Assembly (NCBI GenBank): GCA_021159845.1
Contig: JAGHDS010000286.1
Coordinates: forward strand, 1 to 14,867
Direction of reading: 5' to 3'
DNA: 14,867 nucleotides
Origin: Anaerolineae bacterium
GTDB lineage: Bacteria; Chloroflexota; Anaerolineae; DUEN01
The notes below the pieces were generated by a model. It was not told the origin of the DNA, did no database searches, and saw nothing but the letters and a program-made list of their open reading frames with translations. Shown here in pieces: positions 1 to 7,179 of the stretch (its first letter is position 1; each line of letters begins with the position of its first letter). The position numbers were made by a program, and so were the translations under genes.

Positions 1-13
1 GCTTCCACAAGCG

Positions 14-22
14 TGTTATACT
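14..22 (+). promoter_or_regulatory. Extended -10 promoter for the small ORF at 81
   Basis: TATACT at 17-22 (5 of 6 to TATAAT) is preceded by TG at 14-15 with one base between, which is the extended -10 form. A -35 box at normal spacing would lie just outside the window. The expected transcript starts near 29 and reads into the leader and small ORF. Seen directly; activity is inferred. Confidence 0.45.
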
Positions 23-42
23 CATATGGAACCACCGGTCTC

Positions 43-73
43 CTCCTTTCTATAGGTTCTGTTTACAAAGGAG
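43..73 (+). promoter_or_regulatory. Leader hairpin masking a Shine-Dalgarno
   Basis: CTCCTTT at 43-49 is a perfect 7-bp complement to AAAGGAG at 67-73, the ribosome-binding site of the ORF that starts at 81; the loop is 17 nt. A competing 5-bp pairing, GAACC 29-33 with GGTTC 55-59, uses part of that loop. The layout fits a translational on/off leader (for example a thermosensor or other anti-SD leader). Function is inference. Confidence 0.35.
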
Positions 74-80
74 TTTACCG

Positions 81-161
81 ATGGTTCTTCCCTTTGTCAC
101 CCCCGACTTTGAAAAGGCCCTGGCTCTATCAAATATCGCGCGATGGCAGGTATCGCTGTAA
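81..161 (+). CDS. Small ORF, 26 aa, unknown
   Basis: An ATG at 81 follows AAAGGAG (67-73) with 7 nt spacing and opens a 26-codon frame ending in TAA. The peptide starts MVLPFVTPDFEKALAL and ends NIARWQVSL. It has no signal peptide, membrane segment or motif that I recognise. It sits behind an extended -10 promoter and an SD-masking leader and is convergent with the NUDIX gene. It could be a regulated small protein, a leader peptide, or the remnant 5' end of a lost gene. No family is claimed; the support is only the promoter, the SD and the start codon. Confidence 0.3.
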   Translation: MVLPFVTPDFEKALALSNIARWQVSL

Positions 162-195
162 GCGGAGGATACGGGAGGAGGAGGAAAAGGCAGGC

Positions 196-212
196 GGGCC
201 GTAAGGCGGCCC
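196..212 (-). terminator. Hairpin past the NUDIX gene, possible terminator
   Basis: GGGCCG 196-201 pairs with CGGCCC 207-212 around a 5-nt loop. Read on the minus strand it lies about 42 nt past the NUDIX stop. A short TTTT comes 7 nt later, which is farther than in a classic intrinsic terminator, so the call is weak. Confidence 0.3.
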
Positions 213-254
213 TAACGCATAACCGCGAGAGGATGCATTCGAGGCAAGGGCTCT

Positions 255-728
255 TTACCAAGAGGTGCGCTTGGTCTCGCCCACGCGCGTCATAGCCAGA
301 GCCTGCTCGATCATTGCGGCTGTCTCCGGCCGTAACCCGTATTCGCTGAGCTCTTCCGGAAGGGCCCACGCGGCTTCCACGGCGTCGGAAGCCGCGTGGA
401 GGCTTCCCCCGACCGGCCAAGCCAGATAATCCAGTACGACATAATGGAAGCGCACGCGCCCCGTGGTATCCCGCTCAATTGGCTGGAAAACACCTACCAG
501 CGGGCCCACTTCGATCTGGAACCCACACTCCTCGCCCACCTCACGGCGAACGGCATCGCCCAGCGACTCCCCCAGTTCTACCAGGCCGCCGGGTAAAGCC
601 CATTCCCCTGCCCGAGGTGGATGCTCCCGGCGTACCAACAGCACGGCGTTATCCTCACGGACGACCACCGCTCCCACGCCCACCAGTGGGCGTTCTGGAT
701 ATTCTCGGTTCAAAGGGAATCCCTGCAT
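255..728 (-). CDS. NUDIX hydrolase
   Basis: A 157-aa protein with a complete Nudix box at residues 48-70: G48, x5, E54, x7, then REVGEECGF (R62, E63, E66, E67, G69). The EExG glutamates bind the divalent metal that cleaves a nucleoside diphosphate linked to another moiety. The N-terminal half (VGVGAVVVRE...LLVRRE...GEWALPGG) resembles MutT/ADP-ribose pyrophosphatase-type members. The substrate (ADP-ribose, oxidised dNTP or other) cannot be set from sequence. It is cytosolic, with no signal peptide. ATG 728 is kept because the frame begins there and a weak GGA lies about 8 nt upstream. It lies 122 bp downstream of the STAND ATPase gene on the same strand, so it may be the last gene of that operon; the gap contains an AGGGCG/CGCCCT hairpin. 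Confidence 0.93.
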   Translation of the reverse strand: MQGFPLNREYPERPLVGVGAVVVREDNAVLLVRREHPPRAGEWALPGGLVELGESLGDAVRREVGEECGFQIEVGPLVGVFQPIERDTTGRVRFHYVVLDYLAWPVGGSLHAASDAVEAAWALPEELSEYGLRPETAAMIEQALAMTRVGETKRTSW

Positions 729-850
729 CGATCATTCCGAGGGCGTTCTGTCCTCGCCCTTATGTAGACCTGCGACTCGTGCCTCACTCAACGCATCCTG
801 CGCCGTGGTCGAGCGCCGGAGGGCACTTGGGGGAGCAGGCTCGGATGGGC

Positions 851-2995
851 TCAATCGAATTGGAGACGCGTCCACAGAGGGATCTCCAGGCTACCTTCCA
901 TATCCTGAAACTCGTGATACAGGGAGAAGGCCTGTCGGAACTGCTCGACGGATTCCGCCAGTGCGTAAGCCGTTGCCGCCACTTCGCCCCAGCGAGCCCG
1001 CACGACCGCCTCGGCCAGCCACTCGCCAGCCCGATGGTATGCTTGGGCGCTCATGGAGAAGCAGTGTCGCGCCGACTGAAGACGGCCGCGATCGCTTTCG
1101 ATCTGGCCAAGGTGATCCCAGACACGAGCGATCCCGACGAGATCACCGACTTGCTCCCGGATACGCAGGCTGGTCTGGTATAGCGACCAAGCGCTCTCCA
1201 AGTCACCCTGGTGCCAGCGCAGTAGAGCGAACTGGGCAGCAACGTCCGCTTCCAATAGCTGGTCTTCGGCCTCCTTCGCAGCCCGAAGGGCTCGATCTGC
1301 CGCTTTGAGCGCCGCGGCGCGATCTCCCAATCGCTCCTCGACCCAAGCCATATGGAGCCAGATCACGCCATCTAAATAGGGGGTCTTTTGGCTTGCTACC
1401 TGCTGGAGGGCACTCTGGAGAGCGTCCTTGGCCCGTTCGTACTCTCCTATTGCGCCCAGGCTGCGAGCCATATGGACCCCAACCAGCGCTTGCCGTGAGG
1501 CGGTCTGGATCCCACCCAACGCGGCGTGAAAGTGTTCCAAAGCTGCCCGGTGATGCCCTCTCTCCGCTCGGATGATCCCCAAAGCCTCGTGGATTGTGGT
1601 CTGAGCCTGAGCTTCCCCGAGTAGTACCGCATATGAGAGCGCGTTCCAGTACAGTTCTTGCGCTTCCTCCAGTGCGAAGAGGCGACGCGCCCAGGAGCCT
1701 GCCAGCATGGCGTGGCGCAGCACCTGCTCCGGCTGGTCGGCCGCCTCGTAGTGCCTGGCTAACATGGCCGCCACGGCGTCGGGCAGGTCCTTATGCCGGG
1801 CCTCCAACGCCCGTCCCGCTCGCAGATGGAGATCACGCCTGCGATCCTCCTCCATGCGCTCGTACGCGGCCCGTTCCAGAGAGACATTGACGACCACATA
1901 TCCCCCGCCGTCCCATTCCATGTCCCCGTGGCTCACCAGCCATCGCAAAGCCTGATTCACCTGATCACTGGGCAGTCCAGCCACCTCGGCCAATAAATCG
2001 CTATCGGCTGCCGTGTCCAAGACGGCTGCGGCCTCCAGTACTGACCGGACGTGCACGGGCATTCGAGCGAGCAGCAACTCGTGGGCCTCCCGCAAACCGA
2101 GCGGCATGTGGCTTAACCGTTGCCCTTCGGTGTGCAGGCGCGCCAGGGCCACCCAATATGCCGGGTTCCCACTCCACGGTTGCTCGCTGACTTCATCACC
2201 GATCGCGAGCCCAGGGGCCAGGGATGTGACGAGCTGTCGGACATGGTCAGTCTCCAGTGGCTGGAGGCGCACCCGTTGTAGTCCGTTCATGCGGAGGAGC
2301 ATCGTCCGTAGCCGATGCAACGGGTGCGCCTGGTCCACCTCCTCCGGCCGGTAGCCCTTCACCATCAGAAGGGGCCTGGATCGTAGCCGGCGATATACGG
2401 CAGCCTGAAGCTCCAGCGTGGCCGTGTCGGTCCAGTGCAAATCGTCTGTGATCCAGACTACAGGGGTCGTGCGCGTGACGGCTTCGAGCAGTTCCACCGC
2501 GCCCTTGTGTACCTGGCCTGGTGTGAGAAACCCCCGAGGCCACTCGTTTGTAGGGGCCACACCTAGCCCCCAAGCCAGTTCCGGGACCAGGCGGAGCAGG
2601 ATGGGGAACCAGGGTTGCGCCTGCAACGTGGAGGTCAGCAAAGGCAACAGGTCGATAGAGGGATCGTTCGCCAGTGCTCGCACCGCGCGTACAAGAGCAC
2701 TGTAAGGGATGCCCACCTCGGCCTCCCGGCAGGACATATACACTACCCACGCGCCCTGCTGCCTCGCCCACGCCGCGAACGAGCGCAGTAGCCGCGTCTT
2801 GCCTAACCCGGCCTCGCCTTCCACTAGCACCATAGGCGCACGCCCCTTCAATGTTGCAGCATAGTACTCCTGCAACATTGAGAATTCCTTTTCTCGTCCG
2901 ATCAAAGTCGGCTCAGCAGGGTGGTCCAGGTGAAGGAAAGACATTCTTGTACCATCCAACGTACGGCTGCTTTGCGAAAGCTGGGATTCGACCAC
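851..2995 (-). CDS. STAND-type AAA ATPase with TPR region
   Basis: A 714-aa protein. It has an AAA_16/STAND NTPase module with LIGREKE near residue 31, Walker A GEAGLGKT at 60-67 and Walker B VVWITDDLHW around 179-188, followed by helical repeats (about 390-700) rich in A, L, E and R that look like TPRs. This matches the sensor/ATPase half of MalT-like and SARP-linked regulators, but I see no LuxR HTH at the C-terminus and no winged-helix or BTAD domain at the N-terminus. It would therefore act through protein partners. The GTG start at 2995 is chosen because GAGGGAG lies 4 nt upstream and overlaps the mannosidase stop codon (9-nt gap), implying translational coupling. ATG 2944 is the alternative. 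The ligand is unknown; the neighbours suggest a sugar-related signal, which is inference. Confidence 0.87.
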   Translation of the reverse strand: MVESQLSQSSRTLDGTRMSFLHLDHPAEPTLIGREKEFSMLQEYYAATLKGRAPMVLVEGEAGLGKTRLLRSFAAWARQQGAWVVYMSCREAEVGIPYSALVRAVRALANDPSIDLLPLLTSTLQAQPWFPILLRLVPELAWGLGVAPTNEWPRGFLTPGQVHKGAVELLEAVTRTTPVVWITDDLHWTDTATLELQAAVYRRLRSRPLLMVKGYRPEEVDQAHPLHRLRTMLLRMNGLQRVRLQPLETDHVRQLVTSLAPGLAIGDEVSEQPWSGNPAYWVALARLHTEGQRLSHMPLGLREAHELLLARMPVHVRSVLEAAAVLDTAADSDLLAEVAGLPSDQVNQALRWLVSHGDMEWDGGGYVVVNVSLERAAYERMEEDRRRDLHLRAGRALEARHKDLPDAVAAMLARHYEAADQPEQVLRHAMLAGSWARRLFALEEAQELYWNALSYAVLLGEAQAQTTIHEALGIIRAERGHHRAALEHFHAALGGIQTASRQALVGVHMARSLGAIGEYERAKDALQSALQQVASQKTPYLDGVIWLHMAWVEERLGDRAAALKAADRALRAAKEAEDQLLEADVAAQFALLRWHQGDLESAWSLYQTSLRIREQVGDLVGIARVWDHLGQIESDRGRLQSARHCFSMSAQAYHRAGEWLAEAVVRARWGEVAATAYALAESVEQFRQAFSLYHEFQDMEGSLEIPLWTRLQFD

Positions 2996-3004
2996 AGGTC
3001 TCCC

Positions 3005-5464
3005 TCACGATGAGTCAGGTTGTTCCAAAAGGTCTGTTTCCATCCAATGCCAGCCGCCGTCCGTCCGATGCGCTCGCAGCGTCTTGATCTCGTGAGGTTG
3101 TAGGGTGCCCTGCCATCGGGCCCCCAGGCTGGGGAACTGTACCCTCGCGTCGGCGTGTCGTCCTGTTGTCTCCCACAACCGCACGATCAGATCATCGCCG
3201 TCTTCAGAGCGTTTCAGCGCCGACAGGACAACGTTGGCTGGAGCGACGTGAACCCCCGCCCAAGATGGCGAAGCTGTGCCCTCATGATGGAATTCATTCA
3301 CGACAATGGGTGGCCGGTTGATGGCTAGCCCATCGCGGGCGATATTCGCATCCTGCCAGGGGCCGGCATGTGGCACCAACCAGTATCGGAGGATCGAGCG
3401 GCCTTGGCCCATAAACTGGTAGGACTGGCCGGGTTGAGGGCGTGCCGGGTCGTGCCAGGCGTAGATGGGGCTGCGCAGCACGCTCAGCCGGATCTCCGCC
3501 GCGCAGGTGTCGTACCCGTATTTGCTGTCATTGATGAGGGCTACGCCGTATGTCATGGTGCCACCACGCCCTGCAGCTGTGCCCGTCACATCCACCCAAG
3601 GGCCACAAGGCTCCTCTGCTCCTGTCGCATCCCGCACCAGATGCCCGTATGGAACGGATGCCGTGGTCACGGGACCTTTTACGTTGACGGGGAAGGCTAG
3701 TTTGAGCATGCGGAATTGCTCGTGCCAGTCGATCTCCATCTCGACCTCGATGCGTGCGCTGCCGCGATACATTCGGAATACCTGCGTGATCGTGGATCGG
3801 TTGTACGTCGAGACCACTCGCAGCGCAGCCCGCACCGGGCCGGTCTCGTCCACGTGGACGGTCGCGTGGTCGAACTGGCCAACTGTATCCCTGTAGGCCA
3901 CGACGTCATGCCCCCAGGTGTCTGATCGGTCGTCCAGCACCAGAGGGAGCGCCGCCGGCCCGGAGAACACCCCGACTTCGTGTCGCTTGTCCCATAGCGA
4001 CGCGATATACCCATGCTCAGGGTCGATCTCAAGCCGCCAGAGATCGTTCTCCAGGGAGCACTCGCCGACGGTCAACTCGCCCTTGGGAGATCTGGCCTCC
4101 GCTCCTTCCTGCAAGAAATACAGCTTGTAGCCCAGCGGCGGCAATTCATCTACCCACAGTAATTTCCAGGAGCGGGTTCCCGCCAGCGCGCTGCTCCTGA
4201 TCACTTGAGTGGGCATTGGCTCTCCGTCGGCTCGCACGACCCGGGACAGGCCGACGTTCCGAGATGCAGGGGGAGCCTCGATCGGTACCACGGCCGACCA
4301 GGGGAGCGGGTTGAACGCCAGAACGGCTTGCCCGTCTCCTCGCGTATCCACCCGACGGGCCAGCGCTTGCACCGCGGACCACAGGGCTTCGCCGGCCAAT
4401 GTGCGCGCCTCTCCGTATAAGTCTCGCACGTCTTCGTACGCCTCCGGGATGGCGGTGCCGGCCAGGATGTCGTGAAACTGATTGAAGAGCACATCCTGCC
4501 ACGCCCGGGTCAGGGCCGCGTGTGGGTACGGTCGAGCCGCTACCTCGGCTGCCAACGTGGCGAAAGCCTCTGCTGTCCCTAACAAGGCCTCGGCCTCCCG
4601 ATTCCAGCGTTTGACCCCCGCGTGGGTCGTGTAACAGCCACGAGAGTGGTGCTGCAACTCATCCCGGACGACCGGGTAGTCCTGCCGCTGAGCCAGGGCG
4701 CGTTCAAAGAAGCGATCGAGACGCCCAAACACGACTCGAGGCATCTCTGGGTCCTGATCGGCTGCCAGTATCCCGACGATTTGAGCGCGAGTTGGGCCGC
4801 CTCCGTGATTACCCACGCCATAAAAGGAGACGACGTCACGTACCCTTTGGACGCGCTGAGAAGCGTGTTCTCGGATACGCGGCGCGATATCGTCCTCCGC
4901 GTATGGGTAATGCCCTGGTGGGCGATGAGCGAGGACGCGAGTTCCATCCGGCGCTTCCCACCAGAACATCTCCTCCGGCAGTCGCTTCTCGTGGCGTCCT
5001 GGCCGGAAGAAGATATATGCCCGGAGCCCCGCCTTCGCCAGTATCTGAGGCAGTGTGCCTGCATGTCCAAACGTGTCCACGTTGTATCCCACACTCGCCA
5101 TGACGCCGAACTTATCACGGAAGTATAATTGACCATACAACGCCTGACGCACCAATGACTCACCAGATGGGATATTGCAATCCGGTTGTAGCCACCAGCC
5201 GCCGACGATATGCCAACGCCCTTCCTGGACTCGTTGGCGGATCTCTGCGAACATGTCCGGCTCGTTGTCCTCCAGCCAGGCGTACATGGCCGCGGAAGAG
5301 GATGTAAAAATGAATGCATCGTACTCGGCCAGGAAGTCCAGCGCCGAACGGAAGGTGCTCACCAGCGCTTCGTACCCCTCGGTCCAGCGCCATAGCCAGA
5401 CTGGATCCAGGTGAGCGTTGCCGATCATGTGCACGGTTATAGATTTCGGATCATCGTTCGTCAT
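3005..5464 (-). CDS. Alpha-mannosidase, glycoside hydrolase family 38
   Basis: An 819-aa zinc-dependent retaining alpha-mannosidase. The N-terminal catalytic domain shows NAHLDPVWLW (zinc ligands H18 and D20), GGWWLQPDCNIPSGES near 88-103, and YNVDTFGHAG with the probable nucleophile and zinc ligand D130. These are followed by the three-helix region and the beta-sandwich C-terminal domains typical of GH38. The length is normal. No signal peptide is seen, so it acts in the cytosol on imported mannosides or turned-over glycans. ATG 5464 has an AGGAGG 7 nt upstream. It lies 35 bp after the ROK gene and 9 bp before the STAND ATPase, so the three form one transcription unit. No sugar transporter lies in this unit, so the substrate source is not shown here. 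Confidence 0.95.
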   Translation of the reverse strand: MTNDDPKSITVHMIGNAHLDPVWLWRWTEGYEALVSTFRSALDFLAEYDAFIFTSSSAAMYAWLEDNEPDMFAEIRQRVQEGRWHIVGGWWLQPDCNIPSGESLVRQALYGQLYFRDKFGVMASVGYNVDTFGHAGTLPQILAKAGLRAYIFFRPGRHEKRLPEEMFWWEAPDGTRVLAHRPPGHYPYAEDDIAPRIREHASQRVQRVRDVVSFYGVGNHGGGPTRAQIVGILAADQDPEMPRVVFGRLDRFFERALAQRQDYPVVRDELQHHSRGCYTTHAGVKRWNREAEALLGTAEAFATLAAEVAARPYPHAALTRAWQDVLFNQFHDILAGTAIPEAYEDVRDLYGEARTLAGEALWSAVQALARRVDTRGDGQAVLAFNPLPWSAVVPIEAPPASRNVGLSRVVRADGEPMPTQVIRSSALAGTRSWKLLWVDELPPLGYKLYFLQEGAEARSPKGELTVGECSLENDLWRLEIDPEHGYIASLWDKRHEVGVFSGPAALPLVLDDRSDTWGHDVVAYRDTVGQFDHATVHVDETGPVRAALRVVSTYNRSTITQVFRMYRGSARIEVEMEIDWHEQFRMLKLAFPVNVKGPVTTASVPYGHLVRDATGAEEPCGPWVDVTGTAAGRGGTMTYGVALINDSKYGYDTCAAEIRLSVLRSPIYAWHDPARPQPGQSYQFMGQGRSILRYWLVPHAGPWQDANIARDGLAINRPPIVVNEFHHEGTASPSWAGVHVAPANVVLSALKRSEDGDDLIVRLWETTGRHADARVQFPSLGARWQGTLQPHEIKTLRAHRTDGGWHWMETDLLEQPDSS

Positions 5465-5499
5465 ATGATTTCCTCCTGATCGTCCTGTGACAAAGAGGC

Positions 5500-6468
5500 T
5501 TACAGGTGAGCCTCATCCGGTTCCGATGGCCCTCCCACCGCCGCGATCGCCGCGCATAAGGATGCGACATCTCCTATACGCTCGCCCAGGGCGGCCGGGA
5601 CCACGCGACACGCTTCTACCGCGCCAGGTAACGCCTCGCGCCGCATCTCTTCCCGAGCGGGCCCTAGGACCCATTCCCCCAGCCGCACGGCCAGGGAGCC
5701 GATCACGATCACTTCGGGGTTCAAGATGTCCAATAGGACCGCCAGGCCGCGGCCGAGGTAACGGCCGGCCTCAGCGAAGACAGCCAACGCGTCGGCATCG
5801 TCCAAGGCGGCCAGCTCGGCCAGATCGCGAACGGTCACCTCCTGCCCGCCCCATCGCTCTGGGAAACGCAAAGCGGCCAGTCGGGCGATCCCAGCGCCGG
5901 AGCAGAAGGCCTCCCACGAGCCTGCCTTACCATACGCCACCGGTCCCTTCTCGGCGATACGGATGTGCCCTACTTCGCCAGCCAGGTCGGATGTGCCGCG
6001 ATAGAGCTGACCGTTGAGGATGAGGCCTCCCCCCAGGCCGGTCCCCATCGTCAGGAAGACGACGTTCCGGGCACCGCGTGCGGCACCAAAATACCATTCC
6101 GCCAGCGCGCCGGCGTTGCCGTCGTGTTCCACATAGACGGGCAGCCCGAAGCGGTCCTCGAGCAACTGCTTCAGCGGCACGGCATCCCAGCCGGGCAAGT
6201 TCGGTGGTGAGTATATGATCCCTCGCTCAATGTCTAGCGGCCCTCCGATGGATACGGAGATCATGCGAGGGACGGCCTCGTGCTCCCTGGCGCGGGCGCG
6301 AATTGTCTCCACGTGCTGACATAGGATGTCGAACGTGGCCGGAAACACGCGCTCGGGGGCGGTGGGAAATTGAACCCGGTCATGTATTCGGCCCTCGCGG
6401 TCTCCCAAGACGACAGCCGTCTTCGTTCCACCGATATCAAGTCCAATGATGCACATGGATCTTGCCAT
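5500..6468 (-). CDS. ROK family sugar kinase-like protein
   Basis: A 322-aa ROK protein in the actin-like ATPase fold. DIGGTK at 11-16 is the phosphate loop, EHDGNAGALAEW carries the likely catalytic base D116, GTGLGGGLILNG (142-153) is the second glycine motif, and GEVGHIRI holds H168. The family's zinc motif CxCGxxGCxE is degenerate: residues 177-186 read VAYGKAGSWE, so all three cysteines are replaced although G180, G183 and E186 stay. The N-terminus has no HTH, so it is kinase-like rather than a NagC-type repressor. ATG 6468 is chosen over upstream in-frame codons because AGAGGGG lies just before it; ATG 6456 is the alternative. With the mannosidase downstream, phosphorylation of a released hexose such as mannose is plausible. 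The exact substrate is unknown. Confidence 0.92.
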   Translation of the reverse strand: MARSMCIIGLDIGGTKTAVVLGDREGRIHDRVQFPTAPERVFPATFDILCQHVETIRARAREHEAVPRMISVSIGGPLDIERGIIYSPPNLPGWDAVPLKQLLEDRFGLPVYVEHDGNAGALAEWYFGAARGARNVVFLTMGTGLGGGLILNGQLYRGTSDLAGEVGHIRIAEKGPVAYGKAGSWEAFCSGAGIARLAALRFPERWGGQEVTVRDLAELAALDDADALAVFAEAGRYLGRGLAVLLDILNPEVIVIGSLAVRLGEWVLGPAREEMRREALPGAVEACRVVPAALGERIGDVASLCAAIAAVGGPSEPDEAHL

Positions 6469-6502
6469 CACCCCTCTTCCAATACAACTGAGTATTAATA
6501 GC

Positions 6503-6531
6503 AGGATAATGTCAAAGTTCTCAACTGTCAA
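6503..6531 (-). promoter_or_regulatory. Promoter of the ROK-mannosidase-ATPase operon
   Basis: On the minus strand TTGACA (6526-6531), a 17-bp spacer and TATCCT (6503-6508) form a sigma-70-type promoter about 35 nt ahead of the ROK start. A second TTGACA lies in the spacer at 6510-6515. CAACTG repeats at 6485-6490 and 6522-6527 may be operator half-sites. Motifs are seen; the use of this promoter is inferred. Confidence 0.5.
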
Positions 6532-6697
6532 TTGAATCAGAAGCAGTAATTGTCCACCTTTGAGGCGCGATGGCGTCTCACACTGAAAAACTCCCTGCCG
6601 TCCTATGAGGACACCCCCATCCACGGGGAAATGCGTGAGTACAGCGAGCCAGCTGCGAGAGCATTAACGCGTTGAAGAGCATTGTCACACGATGAGG
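6532..6697. other. Gene-free stretch between ROK promoter and repeat element
   Basis: No ORF with a ribosome-binding site is visible. The only structures seen are a 7-bp hairpin (6561-6567 with 6574-6580, one G-T pair) and the 8-bp palindrome AACGCGTT in 6666-6673. Nothing else is supported. Confidence 0.4.
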
Positions 6698-7128
6698 CAA
6701 CTGTTCACCGCTCCCCCACTGGATCCCATTGGCATCCGGTGAGCGATGTGGGTGAAGACACACTCGATACAAGCGTCTAGCTCCAAGCGCTTTGGCCGCG
6801 GACGGCCCTCATCCCCCAGGCCCCTCAAGTTTGGCCTTTTGGGTGGCGGAGGGCATTGCCCTCCGCCACCCAAACAAGATATGGGGTAGTGCTGTGAGGA
6901 AAGCTGTGTATATGGGAGCTCAAAGGAGAAGGCCAAAGTTCAGGGGCCACCACAAGCCATTTCCTCGGTCCTCCTCCCCAGCGGAGCGAATTGGGGGAGG
7001 GGGGACTACAGGGAGGTGGGGCCCAACAAGCCGTCGGACCGTTTGGCTGCAGGACACACAACTTCGTGAAACTTGATGTACGAGGATATAGCGCAGCTAA
7101 TCTCTCCTACCCCAACGGTGAACAATTA
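6698..7128. mobile_element. Candidate MITE-like element, 431 bp, no transposase
   Basis: The two ends are inverted copies: CAACTGTTCACCG at 6698-6710 matches the reverse complement of 7116-7128 at 11 of 13 positions, with the core TGTTCACCG exact. The direct repeat ACACGATGAGG flanks them at 6687-6697 and 7128-7138 (10 bp if the ends are drawn symmetrically), which fits a target-site duplication of the size known for IS4-type elements. The interior contains no credible CDS, only GC-rich inverted repeats. The alternative is that the right end is a regulatory block, because the same 39 bp occurs upstream of corA. Confidence 0.45.
6819..6949. repeat. Inverted repeat enclosing a perfect hairpin
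   Basis: A 20-bp inverted repeat (6819-6838 against 6930-6949, 18 of 20 matching) encloses about 91 bp. Directly inside its left arm is a perfect 17-bp stem, 6838-6854 with 6858-6874, around the 3-nt loop ATT. Farther right CCTCCCC (6973-6979) can pair with GGGGAGG (6994-7000). Such GC-rich palindromic intergenic repeats are common in Chloroflexota genomes; that link is from general knowledge. Confidence 0.6.
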
Positions 7129-7129
7129 C
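7091..7129 (+). repeat. 39-bp block, copy A, upstream of the 7144 promoter
   Basis: This block matches the reverse complement of 13171-13209 at 34 of 39 positions; four of the five differences are transitions. It contains TACCCCAACGGTGA. It ends 14 bp before the TTGACA at 7144. It may be a regulator-binding region or the right end of the 431-bp element. Confidence 0.7.
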
Positions 7130-7143
7130 ACGATGAGGAGACT

Positions 7144-7172
7144 TTGACAGGAACGCCAGGTTGCGTTATAAA
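7144..7172 (+). promoter_or_regulatory. Strong sigma-70-type promoter
   Basis: TTGACA at 7144-7149 is a perfect -35 box, the spacer is exactly 17 bp, and TATAAA at 7167-7172 matches the -10 consensus at 5 of 6. The start is expected near 7180. No ORF with an SD follows closely; an intrinsic terminator lies about 95 nt downstream, and kimA starts at 7615. Confidence 0.65.
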
Positions 7173-7179
7173 CTGTCCC

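Noticed and set aside
463..1308. 281-codon plus-strand frame
   Set aside because: Antisense shadow of the NUDIX and STAND ATPase genes; rich in P, R and S, no SD, no domain.
2247..2771. 174-codon minus-strand frame
   Set aside because: Out-of-frame shadow inside the STAND ATPase; low-complexity G/R-rich translation.
4579..5319. 246-codon minus-strand frame
   Set aside because: Alternative frame of the mannosidase gene, whose own frame carries all GH38 motifs.
6800..7040. CRISPR array
   Set aside because: Repeats here are inverted and not regularly spaced; there are no cas genes.
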